Position numbers and translations under genes: made by a program. DNA of 34,587 nt from JBASNZ01 sp049657775 (GTDB lineage Bacteria; Actinomycetota; Coriobacteriia; Anaerosomatales; Anaerosomataceae): assembly GCA_049657775.1 (NCBI GenBank), contig JBASNZ010000041.1, forward strand, positions 1 to 34,587. The letters are read 5' to 3'. The notes beneath the pieces were generated by a model. That model was not told where the DNA came from. It did not search any database and worked only from the letters and a program-made list of their open reading frames with translations. Positions 15,652-24,155 of this stretch are shown here, in pieces (the stretch's first letter is position 1; each line of letters starts with the position of its first letter).

Positions 15652-16607
15652 GCCACGCGATCACGTCGGTTACCAAGACGATCGGACACACCCCGCACGT
15701 GCGCCTCAACCGCGTTGCGGACGGGCTCGGGGCATCGGTGGTCGTCAAGCTCGAATCGCGTAATCCCGGCGGCTCGGTCAAGGACCGCATCGGCCTGGGA
15801 ATGGTGCTCGATGCCGAGGAGCGGGGCCTGCTCACCCCGGGTACCTCGGTCATCGTGGAACCCACCTCGGGCAACACGGGGATCGCGCTTGCCATGATCG
15901 GCGCAGCCCGTGGCTACAAGGTTGTGCTCGCCATGCCCGAGAGCTTCTCGATCGAGCGCCGCAAGCTGCTGGCCGCGTACGGCGCGGAACTCGTGCTCAC
16001 GCCGCGCGCTGAAGGCATGGCTGGAGCGGTCGGCACGGCGGAGCGCCTGGTCGAGGGCATGCCCGAGGGCTTCATGCCACGCCAGTTCGACAACCCCACC
16101 AACCCCGCGACGCACTACATGACCACCGGCCCCGAGATCGATGCGGCGTTTGACGACCAGACCATCGGCGCCTTCGTTGCGGGCGTCGGCACCGGAGGGA
16201 CCATAACAGGCACCGGTCGCTACTTCCGCGAGAAGCGACCGGAGACGCTCATCGTAGCCGTCGAGCCGGCTGAGTCCCCCATCATCTCGCAGCGTCTCGC
16301 TGGAGAGCCCGAGACGCCGGCGGCGCACGGCATACAGGGCATCGGCGCCAACTTCGTACCGTCGGTACTCGACCTCTCCGTGCTAGACAAGGTGGAGCAC
16401 GTCACCACCGCCGACGCGATCGCCATGGCCAGGCGCCTCGCCGCCGAGGAAGGCCTGCTCGTGGGCATCTCCACCGGTGCGAACGTGGTCGCCGCGCTCA
16501 GGCTTGCGGCGCTGCCCGAGCTGGCCGGCACCGTCATCGTCACGCCGGCGCCGTCAACGGGCGAACGCTACCTCTCCACCCCGCTGTGGGAGGGGTTCGG
16601 CGAGTAG
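15648..16607 (+). CDS. cysK: Cysteine synthase (O-acetylserine sulfhydrylase)
   Basis: The 319-residue PLP enzyme makes cysteine from O-acetylserine and sulfide. PLP Lys45 lies in NPGGSVKDRIG, the substrate loop is PTSGNTGIALAM, and the phosphate-binding GVGTGGTITGTGRY and C-terminal PSTGERYLSTPL are canonical. GTG 15648 overlaps the iscU stop. Linking it to iscS and iscU puts cysteine supply and sulfur mobilisation under one regulator. No serine acetyltransferase is next to it. Confidence 0.96.
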   Translation: MSHAITSVTKTIGHTPHVRLNRVADGLGASVVVKLESRNPGGSVKDRIGLGMVLDAEERGLLTPGTSVIVEPTSGNTGIALAMIGAARGYKVVLAMPESFSIERRKLLAAYGAELVLTPRAEGMAGAVGTAERLVEGMPEGFMPRQFDNPTNPATHYMTTGPEIDAAFDDQTIGAFVAGVGTGGTITGTGRYFREKRPETLIVAVEPAESPIISQRLAGEPETPAAHGIQGIGANFVPSVLDLSVLDKVEHVTTADAIAMARRLAAEEGLLVGISTGANVVAALRLAALPELAGTVIVTPAPSTGERYLSTPLWEGFGE

Positions 16608-16949
16608 GTGCGCACACCCCCGCTCCTCCCTTGCGCGCGGGGACCGGCGTAGGCCCGATGTCACCGGCGGTCAGAGCGGTGGCGGCGCACGCCCGAGCAG
16701 ACAGGGCACGCACCGATCTGCCAACAGTGCCATGAGGACGCACGGACGGACGGTGGGGACCGTGACCGACGACACCGGCGACCTGTGCCTCAACTGCCAC
16801 CCGGAGAGCGCACTGCCGTAAGCCCACCGGCGCTGGAATGGCGCCACGGCGCCAAGCGTCATCGGGAATACAACCTCCAGGGAATACAACCTCCGTATAC
16901 ATCCGGCCGAGAATTGCATATCCTGGGAGTTCGGCCCTCCGGAGGTATC
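16608..16949. other. Intergenic region before an MFS gene
   Basis: No convincing gene lies in these 342 bases. A 29-codon frame at 16733-16822 ends with CLNCHP but has no clear ribosome site. The right part holds a 16-bp tandem repeat and a palindromic Shine-Dalgarno region. CCCCGC near 16618 could pair with GCGGGG near 16640 as a weak terminator for the isc operon. Confidence 0.4.
16864..16895 (+). repeat. Two tandem 16-bp repeats upstream of the MFS gene
   Basis: GGGAATACAACCTCC followed by A or G occurs at 16864-16879 and 16880-16895, identical except for the last base. The copies lie about 60-85 bases before the start at 16950. Each contains CCTCC, the complement of the GGAGG used by that gene. 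Confidence 0.85.
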
Positions 16950-18203
16950 GTGGCGCGCCCCACCGACATCAGACGCGTGATCACCGCCCGCTTCCTGTCT
17001 CGCGCAGGGAGCGAGGCTGCTTTCTTCGTTGGCGTGTGGGGCAAGGCCGCATTCGACCTCCGGGCCACTCCCGCGCAACTTGCTGTCGTCATGTTCGTCT
17101 TGAGCGCGACAGCGATCCTCGGCAGCATCACCGGCGGCGTGCTCGTCGACCGGTACGGCCCGCGCCGGGTACTCATCGGTGCCGAAGTGTTGTTCGTGCC
17201 GGCGGCACTCGCCATCGCGCTCGCCAATGACCTCGTCACCCTCACCATACTCGTCGCGATCTGGGGACTTGTCGGCACACCGGTGCAGACTGCGGGAGCA
17301 TCGCTCGCCCCCTATCTGGCCGAGGACGACACAGACCTGGCGCGCATGAATTCGTGGATCGAAGCCGCCGGTTCAGCGGCGTACGTGACCGGCCCGGCCG
17401 TTGGGTCGCTCATCGTGCGTTATGCCAGCGTGAACTGGGTGTTCTACCTCGACGCGATCACCTCACTCGTGGCGGCGGGCATCTTCATGACGGTCGCTCT
17501 CAAGGCGCCCAAGCGCTCCTCCGAACGCGGACATCCGTTCGCCGAGTTCAAGGACGGTATCCGTGCGACCTACGGCCGGCGTTCGCTTCGGTTCTACGTG
17601 CTGGGAGGTACCGTCACGTGGCTCGGTTTTGGCGCGTTCGGGGCGCTCGAGCCGCTCTTCTACCGTGATGTCGTCCACACGAGCGTTGAGGCGATCGGCT
17701 ACATGAACTCGCTCTTTGGCGTGGGCATCTTGTTCGGGGCCCTCGCATTGCAGCGCATGCCCCGGAAGGTCATCTCAGCGCGCGGGCTCTCGATCGCTAT
17801 GGTCCTCACGGGCCTGGGAACGATCGCCTACGTCGGCTCGGCTGACCTGCGTCTCATCGCGGCAGGCTCGCTCGTGTGGGGCGCGGTCATCGGCGTGCTG
17901 GAGCCCCTGCTGCGCACGCTGCTTCACCGAGACGCACCGGAGGGTATGGTCGGGCGGATCACCGGCACGGCTCAGGTACACCGTCAGGCCGGCGAGCTCG
18001 TACCGCTTGCGTTCGCGCCTGTGCTCGCCGCCGCTTTCGGGGTGCAGGCGACGCTCATCGCTGGCGGGATGCTGGTTGCGGTGATCGCCGCGCTCGGCTT
18101 TGTGGAGGCGGCCGCCATCGACCGCAGCGCCAAGATGGTGGCTGCCGACTTCCCCGTTGAGGGCTTCCGCGCCGTGGACGAGCCGATATCGCCCAACCCG
18201 TAG
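16950..18203 (+). CDS. MFS transporter, EntS/MFS_3-like exporter
   Basis: This 417-residue protein has about 12 membrane helices. The motif-A-like loop is GGVLVDRYGPRRVL after helix 2. RITGTAQVHRQAGELVPLAFAPVLAA in the second half is typical of the MFS_3 (enterobactin/macrolide exporter) group. The start is GTG 16950, four bases after GGAGG; the frame is open to 16785 but that part is hydrophilic and unlike the family. The SD forms part of a perfect palindrome CCTCCGGAGG (16936-16945), which could hide it in mRNA. Substrate unknown. The gene stands alone, convergent with the Mrp operon. Confidence 0.85.
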   Translation: MARPTDIRRVITARFLSRAGSEAAFFVGVWGKAAFDLRATPAQLAVVMFVLSATAILGSITGGVLVDRYGPRRVLIGAEVLFVPAALAIALANDLVTLTILVAIWGLVGTPVQTAGASLAPYLAEDDTDLARMNSWIEAAGSAAYVTGPAVGSLIVRYASVNWVFYLDAITSLVAAGIFMTVALKAPKRSSERGHPFAEFKDGIRATYGRRSLRFYVLGGTVTWLGFGAFGALEPLFYRDVVHTSVEAIGYMNSLFGVGILFGALALQRMPRKVISARGLSIAMVLTGLGTIAYVGSADLRLIAAGSLVWGAVIGVLEPLLRTLLHRDAPEGMVGRITGTAQVHRQAGELVPLAFAPVLAAAFGVQATLIAGGMLVAVIAALGFVEAAAIDRSAKMVAADFPVEGFRAVDEPISPNP

Positions 18204-18217
18204 GCGCCCGAAGCGCC
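18203..18217. terminator. Short hairpin after the MFS gene
   Basis: GGCGC-CCGAA-GCGCC forms a 5-bp perfect stem that begins at the last base of the MFS stop codon. The 126 bases to the convergent operon contain no other strong signal. Confidence 0.3.
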
Positions 18218-18329
18218 GGGAGACTGAGTGCCGCGGACGCCGCCTACGGCCGAGGGTCACGAGGGGTAGGCCCGAGTCACGCCACACCGAAGACCCGTGC
18301 AGTCCGGCGACGTTACGCGACGCGGCTGG

Positions 18330-21143
18330 TCACCGCAGATTGCCGGCGAGTGCAGCCACGAAGGCCAACATCATGATCACGATGACGGCGATGTTGAAGC
18401 TCATGTCGCGCGCGTAGCGCTGGATGTTCCGGCGCGTGCCGACCACGCTCTCCTCATCGAGCGCGCTGTCGAACACCCAGCTCGCCCGCTCCTGCGTGAC
18501 CGAGTCCACTACGATCCGGCTCATGTCGGTGACCCAGCGCCCGGTCTTCTCAAGACGCGTCAGCCCCTGCGCGCGGTATGCCGTGAGGGCTGCATGCTGC
18601 CTGAGTGCCCGGCGGATGCCCATGGTGGTGTCGATCAGCTCCTTCGGTGCGTGAGCGGGCCGCGGCAGAGCCTCAAGGACGATAAGGTCGAAGCGCTCGA
18701 CACTCACGATGTGGTTGATCGCCCTGGAGATGTCGCGAAGTACGTTCTTTCCCGCCATCCGGTCCGGTGCGAGTTCGCGCGTTACGTGCTCGATGTCCTC
18801 GCGAGTGGTCGCCAGCTGCTCGATGATCCGCTCAAGCGCAACGCCGACAACGTCGGCATGGCCTGCACGGACGACCTCGGAGATGACCACCATGCGCAGG
18901 TTGAACAGTCGCTGGGCGATGTACGTGGCGATCTCGCGTACCGCGTCGACCTCGCCTCGCCACATGAGCTCGTCGTTCTCGTGCGCCTCCCTCAGACGCT
19001 CGATCTCGCGCTGCACGGCGTATCGCACCTCGGCCTGCCGCTCGCGCTCGAGCAGGACGTACGCATGCTGGATGAGATGCTGCTCGCGAGGTCCCGGCGC
19101 GCCCGTCGTGAGAGTCACCATGAACCGGCGCCTGCTGCGCTCCATCCGGAACCACGCCCTGCGGTAGCCGGAGCGGAGCGCCATCAGAGCCTCGGACACG
19201 CCCTGCCGACCCGCCTCGTAGCCCTCGTCGATGCCCTTGAACGCGGCGAGCGCGCCCTTGGCGGTCTGACGATACCACCAGTCGATCGATACCCAGTTGG
19301 GGAACTTGGCGTGGAACAGTCCGGTCTTGATGCCCACGAAGAATATGGTGAACCCGATCGCGAACGCGACGACCACCGAGGAGATATCGGGCCACCTGAG
19401 GAAGTAGACGTCCAGGTACTCCTGGAGGATCGCGGTGTGCAGGCCCCACGTGTGCAAGCCGGGGGCGAACACGCCGTTGATGAGGATCTGCGGGAACCAG
19501 CCCAGGATCATGATCGCCGCGGCGAGGAGGCCCATGCCGATGAGCATCCTCGGCGGAGCGTCCTTGACCTCGGGGCCGTACTCGACCTTGGGCTTCCCGA
19601 GGAAGACGAAGCCGATGAGCTTGATGAAGGAGCACGCCGTCCCGCCGCACGTGACCACGAAGATCTTCTCGGCGATCGCGAGTGAGGCCAGCCCGTGCAA
19701 GTCCATCGCTTCGACGATCGAGTGATGGATGAGGCACTTGCTCACAAAGCCGTTGAACAGCGGGATCCCGGTGATGCCACACGCCGCGATGAGGGTGAAC
19801 AGGAAGGTCAGCGGCATCTTCTTCCACAGCCCGCCCAGCTTGTACATGTCGAGCGAGCCTGTGCGGAAGAAGACCGCGCCCATCGCGAGGAAGAGGCATG
19901 CCTTGAACAGCGCGTGGTTCACGATGTGGAAGAGCCCGCCGGCATACCCCATGGCGCCGTGCGCCGCGAGATACCCCGCCGCTCCGATGCCCGCCAGAAT
20001 GAAGCCCATCTGGCTCACCGAGTGGTACGCGAGCATGCGCTTGGCGTTGCTCTGCAAGAGGGCCATGCACACGCCCGTGAACATGGTGAAGATGCCGATC
20101 CAGAGCACCACCAGTCCCAGCTGCGAGCTGAAATGCCACAGCGTGGATTCGATCTCGGTGCCGACCTCGGGCCGGAAGATGGCCGTCACGGTGCGGAAGA
20201 TCCCGTACGCACCGGCCTTGATCATCACGCCGGAGAGCAGTGCGCTCGCCGGGGACGGCGCGACCGGGTGGGCGTCGGGGAGCCACACGTGTACGGGCTG
20301 CATGCCCGCTTTCACACCGAAGCCCAGCACGAGCAGCCCCGCTGCGGCCCAGCGTAGGGCCTCGGGAGCCTCACCCGCGGGGATCGGCCCGATCGCGCCG
20401 GTACCACCAAGCGCGTAGGTGAGTATGATGCCGCCGAACAGCGCGAAACCACCGATCACCGTCATCCAGAAGTATTTGATCGCCGCCTTCTTGGCGTCCG
20501 CCGTCTGCGTGTGGATGACGAACAGGAACGCCACCAGGCCGAGCGCCTCGAAGAACAGGTAGAGCGTGACCAGATCGCCCGCCAGCACCACGCCAAGCAT
20601 GGCCGAGAGCGCCACGAGATTGGTGATGTGGTACCGGTCGTGCCGCTTCTCATGGTGCAGGTAGTCGAGCGAGTACAACGTGGAGGCGAACCAGACGAAT
20701 GCCGAGAAGATCGCGAAGAACATGGAGAACGAGTCAACGGTAAAGTCGAGGCGCCCGAGCATGAGCGGCACCTCGCATGCTATGCGATGGTGCTCCGCGA
20801 TGAGCGGGATCAGGGCGACCGTACCAACAAGCGTCAGGCCGCTGACCACCACGACGAAAGCGTTCCTGGCCGCCGCGCTCTTGCGCGCGATGAGCCGCAC
20901 GAAGACCGCCGCCAGCAGCGGAAGGAACACGATAAGAGCCGGCAGCGGGCTGTAGAAGGACTCCCGGGGGATCTCGATGGCCTCTTCAAGCTCGGCGGTC
21001 TGTTCGCCGTGCCCGCCGACGGCTTCGCCTTCTGTAGCCTCGCCTTCACCGGAGACCGCTTCACTCTCGGCCGCGGTCTCCCCCGTGGCGGCTTCCTGCG
21101 CAAGCAGGACCCGCGCCTCTTCCCCCGCGAACGCGACCAGCAT
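18330..21143 (-). CDS. NuoL/MrpA-type proton channel with large soluble C-terminal extension
   Basis: This protein of about 937 residues starts at ATG 21143 (GTG 21146 is also possible; AGTAGG upstream). An acidic Ala/Glu/Gly-rich N-terminus (about 10-60) precedes some 14 membrane helices of the proton-conducting family. Key residues, numbered from the GTG: Glu200 (FFEALG), Lys279 (GFGVKAG), Lys310 (MIKAGAYG), Lys470 (GFVSK). NuoL-type WVSIDWWYRQTAKGALA (about 618-634) is followed by some 290 residues of charged helical sequence that the family lacks, and a final membrane helix at about 916-935. It lacks the C-terminal MbhD/E part of true MrpA, which separate genes supply. It is the last gene of the operon and may be the H+/Na+ path farthest from the MrpC/B side. 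Confidence 0.85.
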   Translation of the reverse strand: MLVAFAGEEARVLLAQEAATGETAAESEAVSGEGEATEGEAVGGHGEQTAELEEAIEIPRESFYSPLPALIVFLPLLAAVFVRLIARKSAAARNAFVVVVSGLTLVGTVALIPLIAEHHRIACEVPLMLGRLDFTVDSFSMFFAIFSAFVWFASTLYSLDYLHHEKRHDRYHITNLVALSAMLGVVLAGDLVTLYLFFEALGLVAFLFVIHTQTADAKKAAIKYFWMTVIGGFALFGGIILTYALGGTGAIGPIPAGEAPEALRWAAAGLLVLGFGVKAGMQPVHVWLPDAHPVAPSPASALLSGVMIKAGAYGIFRTVTAIFRPEVGTEIESTLWHFSSQLGLVVLWIGIFTMFTGVCMALLQSNAKRMLAYHSVSQMGFILAGIGAAGYLAAHGAMGYAGGLFHIVNHALFKACLFLAMGAVFFRTGSLDMYKLGGLWKKMPLTFLFTLIAACGITGIPLFNGFVSKCLIHHSIVEAMDLHGLASLAIAEKIFVVTCGGTACSFIKLIGFVFLGKPKVEYGPEVKDAPPRMLIGMGLLAAAIMILGWFPQILINGVFAPGLHTWGLHTAILQEYLDVYFLRWPDISSVVVAFAIGFTIFFVGIKTGLFHAKFPNWVSIDWWYRQTAKGALAAFKGIDEGYEAGRQGVSEALMALRSGYRRAWFRMERSRRRFMVTLTTGAPGPREQHLIQHAYVLLERERQAEVRYAVQREIERLREAHENDELMWRGEVDAVREIATYIAQRLFNLRMVVISEVVRAGHADVVGVALERIIEQLATTREDIEHVTRELAPDRMAGKNVLRDISRAINHIVSVERFDLIVLEALPRPAHAPKELIDTTMGIRRALRQHAALTAYRAQGLTRLEKTGRWVTDMSRIVVDSVTQERASWVFDSALDEESVVGTRRNIQRYARDMSFNIAVIVIMMLAFVAALAGNLR

Positions 21144-21153
21144 CACTCATCAC

Positions 21154-22665
21154 CTACTTGAAGAACGTCTCGACCGCGGTCCTGGCTAGCGAGAGCGGCA
21201 TTCCGGGCAACGCGGCGAGCAGGCCAAGCAACACCGTGAGTCCGGCGGCGATCCACAGGGGCACCAACATCGTGAGCGGCGCCTCCCGCTTGGCATCCGT
21301 CTCGGTTTCGAGTGGCACGTCCGCGGCCAGTCGCCGCGGCTCGCGGAAGTACGCCCGATACACGATCGGCAGCAGGTAGATGGCTGCCATGAGCGCGCCG
21401 CCGAGGAGGACGATCAGGTACAGGGGTTCGTGCACCTCGAACATCCCCAGACCGAGGTACCACTTGCTCACGAATCCTGAGAGCGGCGGCGTGCCGATCA
21501 TGCCGAGTGTCGCAAGCGCGAACGCGGCGGTCGTTACCGGCATGCGTTTTGCGATACCGTCCATTTCGCTCACGTTGTGTAGGCCGGCTCGCTTGATGAG
21601 CAGACCCGCCGCCAAAAAGAGCGTGCCCTTCATGAAGGCATGATTGGTGATGTGCACGATCGCTCCGATAGCGGCCTGCGGCCCGAGCAGTGAGAGCCCG
21701 AGCGTCACGTACCCCATCTGGGAGATGGTCGAGTAGGCGAGCCTGCGCTTGAGATTGTCCTGGTTCACCGCGAGTATCGCGGCAAAGAGCACCGTGAACG
21801 CGGCAAGGTAGCTCACCCACCGCATAACGCCCAGTTCACCGAGGAGCGCTACGCCGAAGACGCTGAACATGACGCGCATGATCCCGAAGGTGCCGGCCGC
21901 GACCATGACGCCCGACAGCACCGCGGAGAACGGCGCCGGCGCGGCGGGATGCGCGTCCGGGACCCAACCGTGCAGCGGCATGATCGCCGCCTTGACCCCG
22001 AACCCCGCCAGGAAGCACCAGAACACGACCAACAAGCGACCCTCGCCCATGCCCATGTTCAGGAGCGGCTCCGCGGACAAGGTCTGATCGCCTGCCAGGA
22101 AGAACGTGAACACGATCGCGAGCAGGACCAGGCTGCTGCCGATGAGGATGTAGATGATGTACTTGGTACCAGCCGCCATCGCCTCCGGGGTCTCTTCGTG
22201 TACCACGAGCGGGTACGTGAGGATGCTGAAGAGTTCGTAGAAGATGAGGAACGTGAGCAGGTTGCCCGAGTAGGCCACGCCCATCGTCCACGCGAGACAG
22301 AGCATGAAGAACGTGTAGTAGCGGCCGAGCCGGTGTTCATCGGCCATGTAGCCCGCCGAGTACACGAGCGCGAGCAGCCACAGAGCGGCCACCGTGAGCC
22401 CGAACAGAGCACCCAGGGCATCGACCCGCATGACCATCCAGATGGTGGGTGTGAGTTTGAGGATGTGCGTTTCGTAGATGGTGCCAGACAACACGCCCGG
22501 AACGAACGAAAGCGCCGCGGCAAGCGTGGCCGCGCACACCACTCCAAGCCCGATGCTTCGAGTCTTGGGGGAGATCTTGGCAAGGGGAACCACGAGCATC
22601 GCACCGACGATCGGCAGAAGGAACACCGCCAGCGTCAGCCATGTGTTGACGATCTCGGTCTCCAC
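21154..22665 (-). CDS. Proton-conducting antiporter subunit, MrpD/NuoM-like
   Basis: The 503-residue protein has about 14 membrane helices, GTG start 22665 and GAGGGTGAT upstream. Glu144 (IFYELFS) and Lys225 (GFGVKAAIMPLHGW) are conserved, but the helix-8 Lys that lies 31 residues further on is Ala256 (GVMVAAGTFG). The three sister subunits in the operon keep it. HEETPEAMAAG marks the anaerobe-type cation/H+ antiporter subunit D group. Loss of this Lys may weaken or change the proton path in this subunit. The stop is 7 bases before the next ribosome-coupled start. Confidence 0.88.
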   Translation of the reverse strand: METEIVNTWLTLAVFLLPIVGAMLVVPLAKISPKTRSIGLGVVCAATLAAALSFVPGVLSGTIYETHILKLTPTIWMVMRVDALGALFGLTVAALWLLALVYSAGYMADEHRLGRYYTFFMLCLAWTMGVAYSGNLLTFLIFYELFSILTYPLVVHEETPEAMAAGTKYIIYILIGSSLVLLAIVFTFFLAGDQTLSAEPLLNMGMGEGRLLVVFWCFLAGFGVKAAIMPLHGWVPDAHPAAPAPFSAVLSGVMVAAGTFGIMRVMFSVFGVALLGELGVMRWVSYLAAFTVLFAAILAVNQDNLKRRLAYSTISQMGYVTLGLSLLGPQAAIGAIVHITNHAFMKGTLFLAAGLLIKRAGLHNVSEMDGIAKRMPVTTAAFALATLGMIGTPPLSGFVSKWYLGLGMFEVHEPLYLIVLLGGALMAAIYLLPIVYRAYFREPRRLAADVPLETETDAKREAPLTMLVPLWIAAGLTVLLGLLAALPGMPLSLARTAVETFFK

Positions 22666-22678
22666 GTGGGATCACCCT

Positions 22679-24154
22679 CTACATCTTGAAGACGAACTGG
22701 ACTGCGGCACGGGCTAGCGAGAACGGCATTCCCGGCACATCGACGGTGGTGCCGAGCATGATCACGTACGCCGCGCAGACGAGCGTGGGCGCGAGCAGTG
22801 TCCACGGAGCCTCGTTCACTCGCAGCTCCACCCCCGGGGGAGACTGGAAGAACGCGAGGTAAACGACGGGCAGCCAATACCCCGCATTGAGGAGCGAACT
22901 CACGATCATCACGATGGCGAACCACCACTGGCCTGACTCGAACGCACCGAGCGATAGGTACCATTTGCTGACGAATCCAGCGAACAAAGGTACGCCGATG
23001 AACGAGAGGGCTGCGATGGTGAACGCCGTCATCGTGTACGGCATCTGATAGCCGATACCGGCGAGTTCGTGGATCGCCGTCTTGCCCGTCTTGCGTTGGA
23101 TGGCACCGGCAACGAAGAACATCGTGATCTTTGAGAAGGCCTGGTTGGCGATGTGGACGATCGCTGCCGTCGCTGCCCAGGGTGTGAGCAGCGATGCCCC
23201 GAGGATGATGTACGAGAGCTGACTAACGGTCGAGTACGCCAGTCGTCGTTTGAAGTTGTCCTGGAACAGCGCTATGAACGAGCCGGCGATGATCGTGAAT
23301 GCGGCGAGATACGCCAGCCACTGTGCAAGGTTGGTCTGCTTGAGCAACTCGACTCCGAAGACGTTGTAGATGACACGCAGAATGCCGAACGCACCGGCCT
23401 TGACCACCGCGACAGCATGGAGCAACGCGCTCACGGGCGTGGGCGCCACCATCGCGGACGGCAGCCAGCCGTGGAGCGGCATGATCGCCGCCTTGACCCC
23501 GAATCCGGCGATGAGACTGACGAAGAGCCACGTGAGCGTGCGGGTTCCGTCGGCGATCGAGAGGATGCCCGGCTTGGAGAGCGTGAGCGTGCCGGCCAAC
23601 TGGTACGTAAGCACCGTTCCCAGCAGCACGAACGCGCCGCCGGTGAGCGTGTAGATGAGGTACTTCCGGCCGGCCTTCATGGCCTCCGGCGTCTCTTCGT
23701 GGATCACGAGCGGATACGTGCAGATCGTGAGGGTCTCGTAGAACAAGAACAGCGTGAGGAGGTTCTCGGCAAACGCGATACCGATCGTGGCAGAGATGCA
23801 CAGCGCGAAGAACCCGAAGAATCGCACCTGCGCGTGTTCGGTCTTCATGTAGCCGATGGCGTAGATGGTGGTGAACACCCACAACATCGACGAGACGATG
23901 GCGAAGAACATACCCAGCGCATCGGCGCGAAACGCCAGACCGATACCGGGCGTGAAGTCGACTAGCCTGAACACGTACACGGTGCCCTTGAGTGCCCCCG
24001 GAAGCATGGAGAACACGACGATCAGCTTGATCGATGCGGCACTCAGGCTCCAGAAGTTGCGCCAGAATGCGCGCTTACCCATCGCGAAGACAAGCCCCGA
24101 GCACGCGAACGAGATCATCGGTGCGAGCATGGGTCGGATGTCGGTTACTTCCAC
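22679..24154 (-). CDS. Proton-conducting antiporter subunit, MrpD/NuoM-like
   Basis: The 491-residue integral membrane protein has Glu140 (LFYETLT), Lys221 (GFGVKAAIMPLHGW) and Lys252 (VVKAGAFG), the conserved ion-path residues of this family. The WLPSAMVAPTPVSALLHA segment departs from the usual WLPDAH, having Ser-Ala in place of Asp-Ala-His. GTG 24154 follows the previous stop by one base, with GGGAGG upstream, so translation is coupled. It shares HEETPEAMKAG with its neighbour at 21154-22665, which suggests a duplication. Confidence 0.88.
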   Translation of the reverse strand: MEVTDIRPMLAPMISFACSGLVFAMGKRAFWRNFWSLSAASIKLIVVFSMLPGALKGTVYVFRLVDFTPGIGLAFRADALGMFFAIVSSMLWVFTTIYAIGYMKTEHAQVRFFGFFALCISATIGIAFAENLLTLFLFYETLTICTYPLVIHEETPEAMKAGRKYLIYTLTGGAFVLLGTVLTYQLAGTLTLSKPGILSIADGTRTLTWLFVSLIAGFGVKAAIMPLHGWLPSAMVAPTPVSALLHAVAVVKAGAFGILRVIYNVFGVELLKQTNLAQWLAYLAAFTIIAGSFIALFQDNFKRRLAYSTVSQLSYIILGASLLTPWAATAAIVHIANQAFSKITMFFVAGAIQRKTGKTAIHELAGIGYQMPYTMTAFTIAALSFIGVPLFAGFVSKWYLSLGAFESGQWWFAIVMIVSSLLNAGYWLPVVYLAFFQSPPGVELRVNEAPWTLLAPTLVCAAYVIMLGTTVDVPGMPFSLARAAVQFVFKM

Positions 24155-24155
24155 A

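Noticed and set aside
16733..16822. Small frame ending in CLNCHP, a c-type heme motif
   Set aside because: It is only 29 codons, with no signal peptide and no clear ribosome site; one CXXCH in high-GC DNA is weak evidence.
18297..19685. Long plus-strand frame opposite the NuoL-like gene
   Set aside because: It is antisense to a conserved membrane protein, with a His/Arg/Asp-rich shadow composition.
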